Shown here: positions 1 to 8,818 of the stretch, one piece after another
Numbering within the stretch: the first letter of the stretch is position 1
Layout of the letters: every line of letters starts with the position of its first letter
From: Rhizobium sp. NLR16a
GTDB taxonomy: Bacteria > Pseudomonadota > Alphaproteobacteria > Rhizobiales > Rhizobiaceae
NCBI RefSeq assembly: GCF_017948245.1
Contig: NZ_CP072865.1
Location: 2,939,501 to 3,003,500, forward strand
Length of the DNA: 64,000 nucleotides
Direction of reading: 5' to 3'
Notes under the pieces: generated by a model
What the model saw: only the letters and a program-made list of their open reading frames with translations
Told to the model about the DNA's origin: nothing
Databases searched by the model: none
Made by a program: the position numbers and the translations under genes

Positions 1-277
1 CGGCGGCTCGCTGATGAGTGTAATCAACTACCTGAAATCGGCGGATGCGCTGACCGTCATGCCGCACAGCGTCGTCTTCGCGCAGCGCAAGGAAAAGACG
101 ATCACCGCACTGCCAATCACCATCCCTCATCCAGAGCGCGCCCTTGCGATCCTCAAGCGCGTCGATGCTCCACGAGCTCCCGCAGTCGATCAATTTGCCG
201 AATTCGTCCGCCTGGGTTTCCAAGATCTTCGGCATCTGATCAAACGTCATGAGGAGTCGGTGATTTGGGGCGTTTGA
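1..277 (+). CDS. LysR-type transcriptional regulator, C-terminal end (partial)
   Basis: The reading frame is open from the left edge and stops at 275-277, so only about the last 91 residues are present. The peptide has the character of the distal effector-binding domain of LysR regulators: a segment with VMPHSVV, then a conserved turn around ALPITIPHPERALAIL, then a final helix. The DNA-binding N-terminus lies outside the window, so its target cannot be judged. It ends about 40 bases before a dispersed repeat and about 350 bases before the sulfite-oxidase-like gene. It could belong to a related periplasmic-binding-fold regulator, but LysR is the best fit. Confidence 0.65.
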   Translation, partial: GGSLMSVINYLKSADALTVMPHSVVFAQRKEKTITALPITIPHPERALAILKRVDAPRAPAVDQFAEFVRLGFQDLRHLIKRHEESVIWGV

Positions 278-318
278 GAGCCCCCATGGGATACGAACCG
301 GGACCGCGTCCTTGGCTA

Positions 319-483
319 GAAGTCCCATATCTCCGATGTTCCAGCAGCAGGCTCGGCTGAGGCCGAGAAGGAATGACCGATTTGGGGCCGGTGGCCGACC
401 GTCCGCTACGAGACACCCAACACCAAAAGCGGACATCAGAATTCTTGCCGCCGAGGCCTGAGATTGACCCCTTTTGCTGCCGC
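319..483. repeat. Dispersed rhizobial repeat, copy A
   Basis: Two blocks lie side by side. Positions about 319-392 match 46247-46320 closely (shared core AGCAGCAGGCTCGGCTG, then GGCCGAGAAGGAATGACCGA). Positions about 384-483 match 2613-2706 (shared core GGGGCCGGTGGCCGACCGTC, then GCGGACAT and GATTGACCC). Copy A is thus the fullest version, and the other two copies carry one half each. The stretch 278-625 has no convincing gene and otherwise holds only the leader of the downstream oxidoreductase gene. Confidence 0.75.
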
Positions 484-625
484 TCGAGATCGATCCGAGG
501 ACGTGCGGTATGTGCTAGTATGCGGCCGGCGGAATGCGACAGACGCACTGCGACGGGCTTGTGATCGATCCGAAATACGCGCGACGGAGAGCCGACGTTG
601 TACTTTTGGAGGGGAGACGAGGACG

Positions 626-1735
626 ATGGCGACACCACAGCAACCCAGTCTAATAGTTCGACAGAAATCCCCACCGAACATCGAGTTTCCGTTTGCGTCG
701 CTCTCCGATTGGCTGATCCCAGCCGAGTTGTTCTTCGTGCGAAACCATTTCCCGTCGCCGGAGCTCGATGCGCGAGACTGGAGACTGCGCGTTGGCGGGG
801 CGGTAGAGCGGCCGATCGAACTTGACCTCGACAGCATCAAGGCGATGCGGAGCACGACTTTCACTGCCGTCGTGGAGTGCGCAGGGAACGGGCGCGTCTA
901 CTATGTGCCGCCGAAGGAGGGGTTACAGTGGCAGAACGGAGCCGTCGGCAACGCCGCCTGGACAGGTGTTCTTCTGCGCGAGGTTTTGGAAATGGCCGGC
1001 GTTAAGCGAACCGCACGTGAGGTTCTGCTGACAGGCGCCGACAGCGGCGTCGTCGACACGAACAAGAAAACGGCTTCTCCTGGCCCCATCGCTTTTGCGC
1101 GCAGTTTACCGCTTGAGAAGGCCATCGCTGACAGCACGATCCTTGCCTATTCGATGAACGAGGAGCCGTTGACGCGCGATCACGGCTACCCACTACGAGC
1201 GGTGGTGGGTGGCTGGTTCGGCATGGCTTGGATCAAGTGGATTACGGATATCACGGTTGTGGAACAACCGTTCCTCGGCTACTGGCAGGCGCGCGACTAT
1301 TTCCGTTGGGAACGCAGCCTCGGGGAACCCACGCTGGTTCCCCTTGCGGAGATGGAGGTCAAAGCGCAGATCGCGCGTCCCGTAGAGGGGGCGCACCTCA
1401 TTGCCGGCCAACCCTACCGGATTTTCGGAGCCGCTTGGAGCGGGGAGGCTGCTATCCGGCAGGTGCAGGTCTGCACGGGAGATGGCAGGGGCTGGCGCGA
1501 GGGAAGGCTCCTCGAAACAGAACGTCCCTTTGCATGGCGCTTGTGGGAGTACATATGGACCCCTGAAGAAGTGGGGCGATATACACTGCGATGTCGCGCG
1601 ATCGATGGGGCGGGGTGCGTGCAGCCCGACCTTCCGCGTTCCGACTGCGAGAGCTACGCGGCCAATTGGATCGTTCCGGTGGAGGTTACCGTCGTTCCCG
1701 AGCAACGAAAATACGAGGAGGAATTCGTGATCTAA
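626..1735 (+). CDS. Sulfite oxidase-type molybdopterin oxidoreductase
   Basis: The 369-residue product carries the oxidoreductase molybdopterin-binding fold in its first two thirds and an Ig-like Mo-co dimerisation domain in the last third. The key residue is the cysteine in VVECAGNGR (about residue 92), the expected molybdenum ligand of the sulfite oxidase family. Conserved GYPLRAVVGGWFG follows about 100 residues later. I placed the start at 626 because GGAGGGGAGACGAGG lies just before it; the frame is open further upstream without a ribosome site. No Tat or Sec signal is visible, so the enzyme may be cytosolic or exported with a partner. The expected reaction is oxidation of sulfite or a related sulfur compound. 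No cytochrome gene is adjacent. Confidence 0.85.
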   Translation: MATPQQPSLIVRQKSPPNIEFPFASLSDWLIPAELFFVRNHFPSPELDARDWRLRVGGAVERPIELDLDSIKAMRSTTFTAVVECAGNGRVYYVPPKEGLQWQNGAVGNAAWTGVLLREVLEMAGVKRTAREVLLTGADSGVVDTNKKTASPGPIAFARSLPLEKAIADSTILAYSMNEEPLTRDHGYPLRAVVGGWFGMAWIKWITDITVVEQPFLGYWQARDYFRWERSLGEPTLVPLAEMEVKAQIARPVEGAHLIAGQPYRIFGAAWSGEAAIRQVQVCTGDGRGWREGRLLETERPFAWRLWEYIWTPEEVGRYTLRCRAIDGAGCVQPDLPRSDCESYAANWIVPVEVTVVPEQRKYEEEFVI

Positions 1736-1924
1736 TCACCCGCATGGTGCGGAATGGGGCTCTTGGCGCAAGTGTGACCCGCGTTGTCACTGCGTCATGT
1801 CGCTTTGCAGCAATAGCGCCCCTTTGGCTGAATGACCATGAGAAAGGCGCAAAGCTGATCGAATCTCGTTAGAGCCTCTCAGAGCAAAGAGGAACGGCCC
1901 CACGACGTGCAGGGCGGTCTCTAT

Positions 1925-2551
1925 TCAGATCTCAGTCCGCTCGGCCAGTTCCAGTGCATCCTCAATGTCGACGCCAAGATACCTGACCGTGTTCTCGATC
2001 TTGGTATGGCCAAGCAGGATCTGGATCGCCGGTTGCCGGGCCTTAGAGTTCGTGGCGGCCTTCGTTCGCCGCAGGGAATGCGGCCCGTAATCCTCCCGAC
2101 GGAGGCCGATCGCCGTCACCCACTCATCTACCAGTCAGGCGTACTGCCGAGTACTGAGATGATTACCGTGGTCGATCCGACTGGGAAAGGCATAGTCATC
2201 GACTGTTCCTCCCCTTCGTTGAAGCCAGGCAAGCAGACTAGCTCTAACCTCGGTCGTGATTTCGAACTGCACGGGCCGTCCAGTCTTCTGCTGGACGACC
2301 ATTGCGCGAGTTCGAATTTCGTGCCCCGTGACGAGAGTCCCGATTTTCAGTTTTACCAGATCGCGGCCGCGGAGCTTGCTGTCGATGGCGAGATCGAAAA
2401 GCGCGCGATCTCTCATCCTTCCTCCTCGGTCGAGGAAGAAACGGACTGCCCAGATCTGGCGCTGCTTGAGGGGCTTCTTGACGCCAACTTCCTTGCCTGC
2501 GTTCCAAGCCGGTCGACCCAGTGCGGCAGGATCATATTGCGAGACACCCAT
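1925..2551 (-). pseudogene. Tyrosine recombinase (phage-type integrase), broken
   Basis: Read on the minus strand the frame gives a near-complete short integrase of the type frequent in rhizobia. It starts at 2551 (MGVSQYDPAALGRP), has an Arg-I region around LAIDSKLRGRDLVKLKIG, then HSLRRTKA, LLGHTKIENTVRYLG and a typical DALELAERTEI tail. One in-frame TGA at 2135-2137 splits it where relatives have arginine (TRQYA-stop-LVDEWV). The segment after HSLRRTKA is also shorter and divergent (ATNSKARQPAIQ), indicating a small deletion. It is probably inactive. It marks past integration of mobile DNA and sits between two copies of a dispersed repeat. Confidence 0.85.
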
Positions 2552-2612
2552 TCCAGTTCTCCTATGGCCACCGTTGGCCAGAGGGAGAACGCGCACCTTC
2601 TGGTTATATGAC

Positions 2613-2706
2613 GGGGCCGGTGGCCGACCGTCCGCTCCTTGGACACTCAACACGCGGACATAAAGTACTTGCCGCGAAAGTCTGGGATTGACCCGAAGCT
2701 GCCGTT
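2613..2706. repeat. Dispersed rhizobial repeat, copy B
   Basis: This block is an imperfect direct repeat of about 384-483, with the same orientation and the same ordered cores (GGGGCCGGTGGCCGACCGTC, GCGGACAT, CTTGCCGC, GATTGACCC). It lies upstream of the broken integrase and next to the cyclase remnant. The pair A/B therefore brackets the oxidoreductase gene and the integrase. Confidence 0.75.
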
Positions 2707-2799
2707 TGGATTGCAATACCGGAACGGCACAAAGGAGGGATTCATGACCTTCGATGAAGTTTGTGGATCTCGGTGAAGACCTCGGTTGAGCCGGTCCAG

Positions 2800-3102
2800 T
2801 CAGCCTTCGGGCAAGCCGGCGTCACGCAGACCCGATAAGATCCGCGCCATAAAAGCAGAGGGCCACCATGTATCCCTGACTTTGGCAAGCGTAAGGTCGG
2901 GATGGCTCTCTCGCAGTCGAAGGCAGGCACGTCGTGCCTCATCCAATCTGCCGGCGTGCACATAGGCGCTGACGAGCCACCGCAGAGCCCAACTCGCGTC
3001 AGGCTGCTGGCTAAGGCCTCTTTGGATCCAGGTAATCGCATCGTCGTATCGCCCGTCGACGAAATGGGCGGCGCCGACGCCGACGTCCGCCCACGCACGC
3101 GC
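2800..3102 (-). pseudogene. Adenylate cyclase TPR C-terminus, remnant
   Basis: A 100-codon minus-strand frame ends at 2800-2802 and is closed by a stop at 3103-3105. Its translation is the typical end of rhizobial class III cyclases with TPR repeats: FVDGRYDDAITWIQRGL, then SWALRWLVSAYVHAGRLDEA, then LTLAKVRDTWWPSAF and ISGLRDAGLPEG-like ending. There is no start codon context and no cyclase domain, so this is a gene fragment left by deletion. It is related in kind to the intact cyclase at 4909-6615, but the C-termini differ, so it is not a simple copy of that gene. Confidence 0.75.
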
Positions 3103-3118
3103 TCAGCATGGGTTCGAA

Positions 3119-4051
3119 TCAGAGCGTCACCGCCTCGAACAGGCCTCTAAGTTTAGAAGCGCTTCGTTGAAGCGCAGCGCGCTCATGTGTGTCAAGGTCA
3201 GGAAGCAATTCAGTGGAAATGCCTTCGCGGCCCACAACGCGGGGAACCGATAAAGCTACATCGCGCACACCTTCGATCAGCGCGGTGACGCTCGAGACTG
3301 AAAGCACCGCCTGTTCATCCTGCCTTACCGCGCCGACGATCCGGGCAAGACCTGCTCCAATCCCGTAGTAGGTAGAGCCTTTGCCCTTGATGATGGTATA
3401 GGCGGCGTTGCGAGTCTTGCTGTCGATATCTGTCCGGACAGCTTCGGTAATGGGAGCGCCAATCTGTGCACCGAAGAGAGCAATCGGAACTGTACCTGCC
3501 CTGGCGCCGGACCACGCCAAGACTTGGCTGTCGCCGTGTTCGCCCAGCACATAGGCATGAATGGATCGCGGCGACACACGAAGGTGAGCCCCCAGCAGGC
3601 TACGAAACCGCGCGGTATCGAGAATTGTCCCCGATCCGATCACGCGATGGTTTGGCAGTCCGGAGTACGCTTCGGCGATCTGTGTCATGATGTCGACCGG
3701 GTTGGATGCAACCAGCAAAATCGCGTCGGGACAGACACGCATGATCTCGCCTACAACTATTCGGAAGACCGCGGCGTTGCGGCTCAGCAGATCGGTTCGC
3801 GTCTCCCCGGATCGTTGCGCGACCCCTGCGGCTATTACGACAACACCAGCATTCCGAAGATGATCGTAGTCTCCATGAGAAATCGAGGTTCCTGAGGCAA
3901 ACGGCATCGCATGTGCGATATCAAGGGCTTGTGCTTCGGCCAGAGCTGGATCGAGATCGACCAGCACAACCTCGCTCGCGACACCACGTAAGCCAAGGGC
4001 GTACGCAGTCGCGCTGCCAACCATGCCGGCTCCAACAATGCCGACCTTCAT
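3119..4051 (-). CDS. ldh: L-lactate dehydrogenase (LDH/MDH family)
   Basis: The 310-residue protein begins with the Rossmann motif GIVGAGMVGSATAYAL and ends with a helical substrate domain, the normal length for the family. Catalytic signatures are SNPVDIMT, GSGTILDTARFR and the proton-relay histidine in GEHGDSQ. In the specificity loop (GVAQRSGETRTDLL) glutamine occupies the position where malate dehydrogenases have arginine, which points to lactate rather than malate. The start at 4051 has GGGAGG eight bases upstream. The product should interconvert pyruvate and L-lactate with NADH in the cytosol. It stands alone: the cyclase remnant is downstream and an uncertain small ORF upstream. Confidence 0.9.
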   Translation of the reverse strand: MKVGIVGAGMVGSATAYALGLRGVASEVVLVDLDPALAEAQALDIAHAMPFASGTSISHGDYDHLRNAGVVVIAAGVAQRSGETRTDLLSRNAAVFRIVVGEIMRVCPDAILLVASNPVDIMTQIAEAYSGLPNHRVIGSGTILDTARFRSLLGAHLRVSPRSIHAYVLGEHGDSQVLAWSGARAGTVPIALFGAQIGAPITEAVRTDIDSKTRNAAYTIIKGKGSTYYGIGAGLARIVGAVRQDEQAVLSVSSVTALIEGVRDVALSVPRVVGREGISTELLPDLDTHERAALQRSASKLRGLFEAVTL

Positions 4052-4133
4052 CCCGTTTGCCTCCCTGTCGGAGTTAAGTAAGACTTAGCGCGGAAGCTCG
4101 CCATTAACAGGCCGTCAGCGGAGTTCCCGCAAT

Positions 4134-4412
4134 TCACCGCGTGACGACGCCCTCCTTGGTCATGGGAGTCGTCTTGCCCACTATTCCGCCAGGATCAAGG
4201 ATGGACGAAGCATTTCTTTCTTCCCACGCCGACCACTCTTTTATACCGACGGCGTCGACTGCATCCTGCTCGGCTTTGGACAGGTTTCGAAAGGACGCCA
4301 AGTCCTCGGGCTTCTGGTGTAAACGGCAAGAAAGCGGAGCATCGGTACATCCTCCATTCATCTTGAAGGTTGCCAATTTATGCGCCTCGCTTCGGAAATC
4401 ACCTGCCGACAA
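4134..4412 (-). CDS. Small hypothetical, possibly truncated YCII-like protein
   Basis: A minus-strand frame of 92 codons starts at a TTG, though the same frame stays open to 4463 with plausible coding sequence (PPFHVPRYLS). The last 40 residues (EWSAWEERN, then ILDPGGIVGKTTPM) look like the beginning of YCII-related domain proteins, which would make this a fragment cut off by the stop at 4134-4136. No good ribosome site is present. An opposite-strand ORF covers almost the same bases, and I regard it as the shadow. The resemblance is from memory. Confidence 0.35.
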   Translation of the reverse strand: MSAGDFRSEAHKLATFKMNGGCTDAPLSCRLHQKPEDLASFRNLSKAEQDAVDAVGIKEWSAWEERNASSILDPGGIVGKTTPMTKEGVVTR

Positions 4413-4463
4413 ATAGCGCGGGACGTGGAACGGCGGCTTTGGGGCGCAAAGCTGCCATAACTG

Positions 4464-4908
4464 TCACAGCGCTATTATTCGAAACGGCAACACGCGCTTA
4501 GTCAAGGTGCGAAGCAAACAGCGCTAGCGATGATTGCGCCAAAGCCGATCATTGTGGCGATTTGCGAGACGCCGCGCCGCTGGCGAGTTGGATGGAAGCG
4601 CACCTCCGGCCTCCGTCATTCCGGGCCTTGAGCCTGGATATCCGAGTATGCGCGCTGAAGAAGCGCGCACTTTTCACTCCCATCTCAGCGGAAACCGCCG
4701 CTCGCCACCAGCCGCCTGGGCGCCCATCACCGGACGTTCAAGAACCGTCCGCTTTCCGTGGATACTCATTACTTCGACGTCCTCGGTCACAAAGAGGGAT
4801 GACGGCCTGATGGAGGTGGAGGTCGCCCGGGCATTACCTCTTACCATTTGTTGACTCACCCGCGCCTGAACAATACGTTAAGAACCCGGTCGTTGGGCTT
4901 GTCCTCAA
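4464..4908. other. Intergenic stretch with REP-like hairpin and SDR 3-prime fragment
   Basis: No convincing gene is seen. Positions 4618-4641 are a decayed copy of the REP-like motif (GGCCTTGAGCC core). Positions 4650-4668 form a 7-bp stem (GCGCGCT / AGCGCGC) with a five-base loop followed by ACTTTTC. About 4646-4705 matches 48538-48599, the terminator region and last codons of the SDR gene at 48579. On the minus strand the copy still reads VASGGFR-stop, so it is a duplicated gene end. Confidence 0.6.
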
Positions 4909-6615
4909 ATGACGAACCATTCTCTTCAGCGTCGCCTTGCCGCCATCGTCGTTGCCGATGTGGTGGGATATTCACGCCTGATGGAGGCTGATGAAGCCGC
5001 AACGCTTGAGAACCTCAGGGAACTCCGTTCCGGCGTTATCGAGCCGGCTGTGATGCGTCACAACGGTCGCATCTTCAAGGTCGCGGGCGACGGCTTCCTG
5101 ATCGAATTCGGCAGCGCGGTGGACGCGGTCGCAGCAGCTTTGGAAATGCAGCGGGCCGCCACTGCTGTTGAGGCTTCCGAAGACCGGCGCCTGCTTTTGC
5201 GCGTGGGCGTCAATCTGGGAGATGTCATTGACGACGGTTCGGACGTCCTCGGCGACGGCGTCAATGTCGCGGCGCGCCTCCAGACGCTGGCCGCGCCGGG
5301 AGGCATCTGCATTTCAGCCAGCGTTCACGGCGAGATCGTCGGCAAGATCGGCGACCGGTTCTTCGATGCAGGCGAACGCTACCTGAAGAACCTCACTCGC
5401 CCGGTCCACCTGTGGCATTGGCCGGATGCGCTGCAGAGCGTTTTGCCGCTGCCCGAATGTCCCTCGATCGCTGTATTGCCGTTCACGAACATGAGTGGGG
5501 ATGAAGCGGACGCGCCTTTCGTCGACGGCTTGACCGAAGACCTGATCACCGACCTTTCCCGCACAACTGGCCTGTTCGTCATCGCGCGCAATTCCGTGTG
5601 GGGCTACAAGGGCAAGCCGGTCGACGTAAAGCTGGTCGCCCAGGAACTCGGCGTCCGTTACGTCCTAGAGGGGAGCGCCAGACGCGCAATGGGCCGTGTC
5701 CGCATCAATGCCCAATTGATCGACGCGCTTGGCGGCCAGCACTTGTGGGCGGAACGGTTCGACAGGACGGTGGAAGATGTTTTCGAATTACAGGATGAGG
5801 TCAACGCCAAGATTGTTGAAGCCCTCGTCGGCCGGCTGACCATCCCGACGCCGCGCAATCGGCCGAAGAACTTCGAGGCCTACGATCTGTGTGTGCGCGC
5901 CCGTCTCCTGACGGAGGAGTCGCCGCAAACCGAGCGTGAGGCCTATATGCTGCTCCAACGCGCGGTCAAGCTCGAGCCATCCTATGCCGAGGCGCTCGGT
6001 CTGCTCGCCTATAACCGTTGGCTTGCCTGGACGCATTTCGGCGAGCCCGAAGATCCTAACCGCCGGATGGCGGTGACATCAGCGCAGAAGGCGGTCGACC
6101 TGGATCCCAACGATGCCGGCTGCCGCTACGTTCTGGGGACCATTTTGGCTTATGAGCGGCGATGGGAGGAATCGGATGCCGCTTTCGCCATGGCCCTGAA
6201 ACTCGACCCCAATCACGCCGACACCTGGGCCGCCATGTCTGATATGTCCGTGCTGGACGGCAGGATTGCCGACGGACTGGCGCAGATCGAAAAAGCTCTG
6301 CGGCTCAATCCCTATCCGGCGTGCTGGTATCTTTGTCATCTTGGGCAGGCGCAATACGCCGCGGGTGACTACGAGGCGGCAACCGCTACACTCCGCAGGA
6401 AAGAAACCTATCGCACCAACTCACGCAAATTCCTGGCTGCTGCGCTTGCGCAGTTGGGCCACCGCGAGGAGGCGCGGCGAGAAGCAGAATTGTTCCTGAT
6501 CGCCCACCCTCATTTCACGATCGCTCATTGGCTCAGTTCCCAGCCGCTGCGCGATGCATCTGTACGAGACCACTTTGTCGACGGCTTCCGAAAGGCTGGC
6601 CTGCCGGAGACGTGA
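4909..6615 (+). CDS. Class III adenylate/guanylate cyclase with TolB-like and TPR domains
   Basis: The 568-residue protein starts with a class III nucleotidyl cyclase domain (about residues 8-170). The two metal aspartates sit in VVADVVGYSRL and in AGDGFLIEF, and DVLGDGVNVAARL follows. Next comes a TolB N-terminal-like domain (SIAVLPFTNMSGD, then FVDGLTEDLITDLSR, about 185-300). The last 250 residues are TPR-like helices (YAEALGLLAYNRW, LDPNHADTWAAMSDM). No membrane segment is seen, so it is probably soluble. It should make cAMP (or cGMP) in response to an unknown signal bound by the C-terminal part. Rhizobia carry many such paralogues. Transcribed alone. Confidence 0.88.
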   Translation: MTNHSLQRRLAAIVVADVVGYSRLMEADEAATLENLRELRSGVIEPAVMRHNGRIFKVAGDGFLIEFGSAVDAVAAALEMQRAATAVEASEDRRLLLRVGVNLGDVIDDGSDVLGDGVNVAARLQTLAAPGGICISASVHGEIVGKIGDRFFDAGERYLKNLTRPVHLWHWPDALQSVLPLPECPSIAVLPFTNMSGDEADAPFVDGLTEDLITDLSRTTGLFVIARNSVWGYKGKPVDVKLVAQELGVRYVLEGSARRAMGRVRINAQLIDALGGQHLWAERFDRTVEDVFELQDEVNAKIVEALVGRLTIPTPRNRPKNFEAYDLCVRARLLTEESPQTEREAYMLLQRAVKLEPSYAEALGLLAYNRWLAWTHFGEPEDPNRRMAVTSAQKAVDLDPNDAGCRYVLGTILAYERRWEESDAAFAMALKLDPNHADTWAAMSDMSVLDGRIADGLAQIEKALRLNPYPACWYLCHLGQAQYAAGDYEAATATLRRKETYRTNSRKFLAAALAQLGHREEARREAELFLIAHPHFTIAHWLSSQPLRDASVRDHFVDGFRKAGLPET

Positions 6616-6801
6616 CAGCGGGCGGGGACAATCCCGACGGGTTGGTGACAATCGGTTCTTTCGACAGTCCAATTGCCGTGCAACATTGATCGTCGTGAAT
6701 ACGTCTAACGCGCCGAACGATCGAATCCCGGCACGGCGCCCACAGCACCTGCCGACAGCACCCTTCGCACACTTGACCTTAAGTCGTCACAGGAGAACGA
6801 A

Positions 6802-7383
6802 ATGTCCAAATCCATCCTCGACATGTCGATGTCCCTCGATGGGTATATCGCCGACGATAACGATTATCTTGGAGGCGAGGATGGAGAGCGGCTGCACCAC
6901 TGGGCGGACGCCGACGGGGGATCCGCTCAGGCCGGGCCCGTGCGTGAATTTGAAGCCGAATGGAAGGCGGCCGGTTCAGTCCTTGCCGGCCGGCGGACCG
7001 CCGAGCTCATGGATCACTGGGGAGGCAGTCATGGCGGCGCCCCGATCTTCGTGCCCAGTCACCGGCCTCCGCCGCCCGCCGCCCGTTGGGGTTATCCGTT
7101 GGTGACCTACGTGAATGACGGAATCGAGAGCGCGATGGCGCTGGCGAAGGCTGCGGCCGGCGATCGGGACGTACAACTGCGGGGTGGTTATACGGCGCAA
7201 GAAGCACTCCGGGCCGGGGTGCTGGACGAGATCCAGATCCATCTGATCCCGGTGCTGCTCGGTCGCGGCCGCCGGCTGTTCGATGTTTTGCCGTCAGAGA
7301 TCGAACTGGAGCTTGTCAGGGTAATCGACACGCCGGCGGCGACACACATCCGCTATCGTGTCCGTCGCCAATCCAGTTCCTAG
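6802..7383 (+). CDS. RibD C-terminal / dihydrofolate reductase-fold protein
   Basis: The 193-residue product begins SILDMSMSLDGYIAD, the usual first strand of the RibD C-terminal (DHFR-like) family. It continues with a glycine-rich nucleotide-binding stretch (VLAGRRTAELMDHWGG), the motif QLRGGYTAQEALRAGVLDEIQIHLIPVLLGRGRRLFD, and a final strand. AGGAGA lies six bases before the ATG at 6802. The family consists of small NADPH-dependent reductases, and outside riboflavin synthesis its substrates are mostly unknown. It is monocistronic, about 190 bases after the cyclase gene. Confidence 0.85.
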   Translation: MSKSILDMSMSLDGYIADDNDYLGGEDGERLHHWADADGGSAQAGPVREFEAEWKAAGSVLAGRRTAELMDHWGGSHGGAPIFVPSHRPPPPAARWGYPLVTYVNDGIESAMALAKAAAGDRDVQLRGGYTAQEALRAGVLDEIQIHLIPVLLGRGRRLFDVLPSEIELELVRVIDTPAATHIRYRVRRQSSS

Positions 7384-7589
7384 CGTCTGACGAGACCGCG
7401 GCGGCCTACTATTGCCTGAAGCTGGGCAGCCACGAACATCTGCTCGATGCAAAGGCGCATTTTCAGCTGGTCCGCCGACGGCCATTCGATCGGCTGCTCA
7501 CGCCGGTCAGCCTCTGGCCATACATGGCCGTAAAAGGCCAGCACCATCGAAATGGGCCGTGGCGTCCTGGCGGACAATGCGCATCGAGA

Positions 7590-8816
7590 TCAATGCCCGG
7601 CGAAAACCAGGGTCTGAACCGGCAGGAACATCGCCTGTATACGCAGGATCATGGCATGCACGAGACCGACCGTGTCGACCACATGCAGGAATAACCAGCG
7701 CGGGGTGCTGATGTTGGGATCAGCGAGCGCATCGTGATTGTTGGTATAGGCATTGGCGATGCAACTGCTGCCTGGCGGCACATCATCCAGGCCGCCGTCG
7801 AACAGCGGCTGCAGGAACACCGTCAGCGTGCCGGGTTTTGCCAGCTGCTGTACGTCGAGCAGCTGGTCGGTGGGGCGCAGCTGGCCGGCCGCGATCACGT
7901 CCTGCACCTCGGTCACCACGAGCGGGATGATGGTGAACGGCTTGCCGACGCAGACGGCCTCCGCGACCATTCCGGGTTTCATCACCTGCGCCTCGATCTG
8001 CCCAAAACCGGCGATCAGCGTTCCGCGGCCCGCTTCGCTCGGCACCAGGATGCCGGCAGGACGCAGCATGGTGTTCAGCACATCGCCGGGGCGCAATGTG
8101 AATTGCTGGACTGTGCCCGCTACCCCCGCCTTGACGACGGTCTTGTCGAGTTCCACCTGCGCCTCCGCCCGGGCGGCCTCGGCGCTCGCCTTCTGCGCCG
8201 GCAGGAGAACGCTGAGTTTGGTTTCCAGCGTCTGTTTCTTGGCAAGCGCAGCGCTGAGGGAGCCTTTGCGGCCTTCGACCGTATTGGTGAGGCGGACCAC
8301 CTCCCGGCGGGCGACGGCATCGTTTTTCAGGAGCTGGGTCTTCATCTCCAACTCGTCCTCAGCCACTTTCAGGGCGCCGTCGGCCTCCTGAATCTGGCCG
8401 TCCATGCTCGCAAGCTCGGTCTGCGCGACCTTCGCTTCGGCTTCGACTTCGGCGATTTGCCGGCTGGCGGTTTCGAATGCCGCCTTCTGCTGTGAATCGT
8501 CGAGGCGGAAGAGCGGCGCGCCGGCGGCGACCTTTTCGTTGACGCCGACAAAGACCTCATCCACCCGGCCGGAGGCCTCCGGCAGGATCGTGACCGTGCG
8601 GAATATGGCCGTGACCGTTTTTGTCGAGGGATGGAAATAGAAGATCATGGTGATCAGCGAAACGGTCAGGATCAGGCAGGCGGAAATGCCCCAGCGCAGT
8701 TCGTACCACATGCTGTAAAGGGTGATCTCCTGGCCGATGCGCTTGCCCTGGACATAGCGTCGATAGAGATAGTCCGGGAAGATGGTCAGCATTGAGCAGA
8801 GCATTAATTCGAACAT
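7590..8816 (-). CDS. HlyD-family membrane fusion protein
   Basis: The 408-residue protein has a short N-terminal cytoplasmic part, one transmembrane helix (about 48-68, ISACLILTVSLITMIFYF), a biotinyl-lipoyl-like domain (VTILPEASGRVDEVFVGVNE), a long coiled-coil hairpin (about 120-220) and a beta-barrel (GVAGTVQQFTLRPGDVL). This is the layout of EmrA/HlyD-type periplasmic adaptors. It is the last gene of a minus-strand operon, two bases after the small membrane protein gene. No ABC or MFS pump and no outer-membrane channel lie nearby, so the transported substrate is unknown. A ribosome site (GAGGGG) precedes 8816. Confidence 0.85.
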   Translation of the reverse strand: MFELMLCSMLTIFPDYLYRRYVQGKRIGQEITLYSMWYELRWGISACLILTVSLITMIFYFHPSTKTVTAIFRTVTILPEASGRVDEVFVGVNEKVAAGAPLFRLDDSQQKAAFETASRQIAEVEAEAKVAQTELASMDGQIQEADGALKVAEDELEMKTQLLKNDAVARREVVRLTNTVEGRKGSLSAALAKKQTLETKLSVLLPAQKASAEAARAEAQVELDKTVVKAGVAGTVQQFTLRPGDVLNTMLRPAGILVPSEAGRGTLIAGFGQIEAQVMKPGMVAEAVCVGKPFTIIPLVVTEVQDVIAAGQLRPTDQLLDVQQLAKPGTLTVFLQPLFDGGLDDVPPGSSCIANAYTNNHDALADPNISTPRWLFLHVVDTVGLVHAMILRIQAMFLPVQTLVFAGH

Positions 8817-8818
8817 GA

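Noticed and set aside
1907..2611. Plus-strand ORF of 234 codons over the integrase
   Set aside because: It is the antisense shadow of the broken tyrosine recombinase, whose minus-strand translation carries clear family motifs.
4141..4416. Plus-strand ORF of 91 codons
   Set aside because: It lies opposite the uncertain YCII-like frame, has no ribosome site and no recognisable motif; the minus strand looks more protein-like.
7380..7577. Minus-strand ORF of 65 codons with FYGHVWPEADRR
   Set aside because: It faintly recalls the C-terminal end of integrases, but no catalytic motif is present and no ribosome site is seen, so I do not list it.
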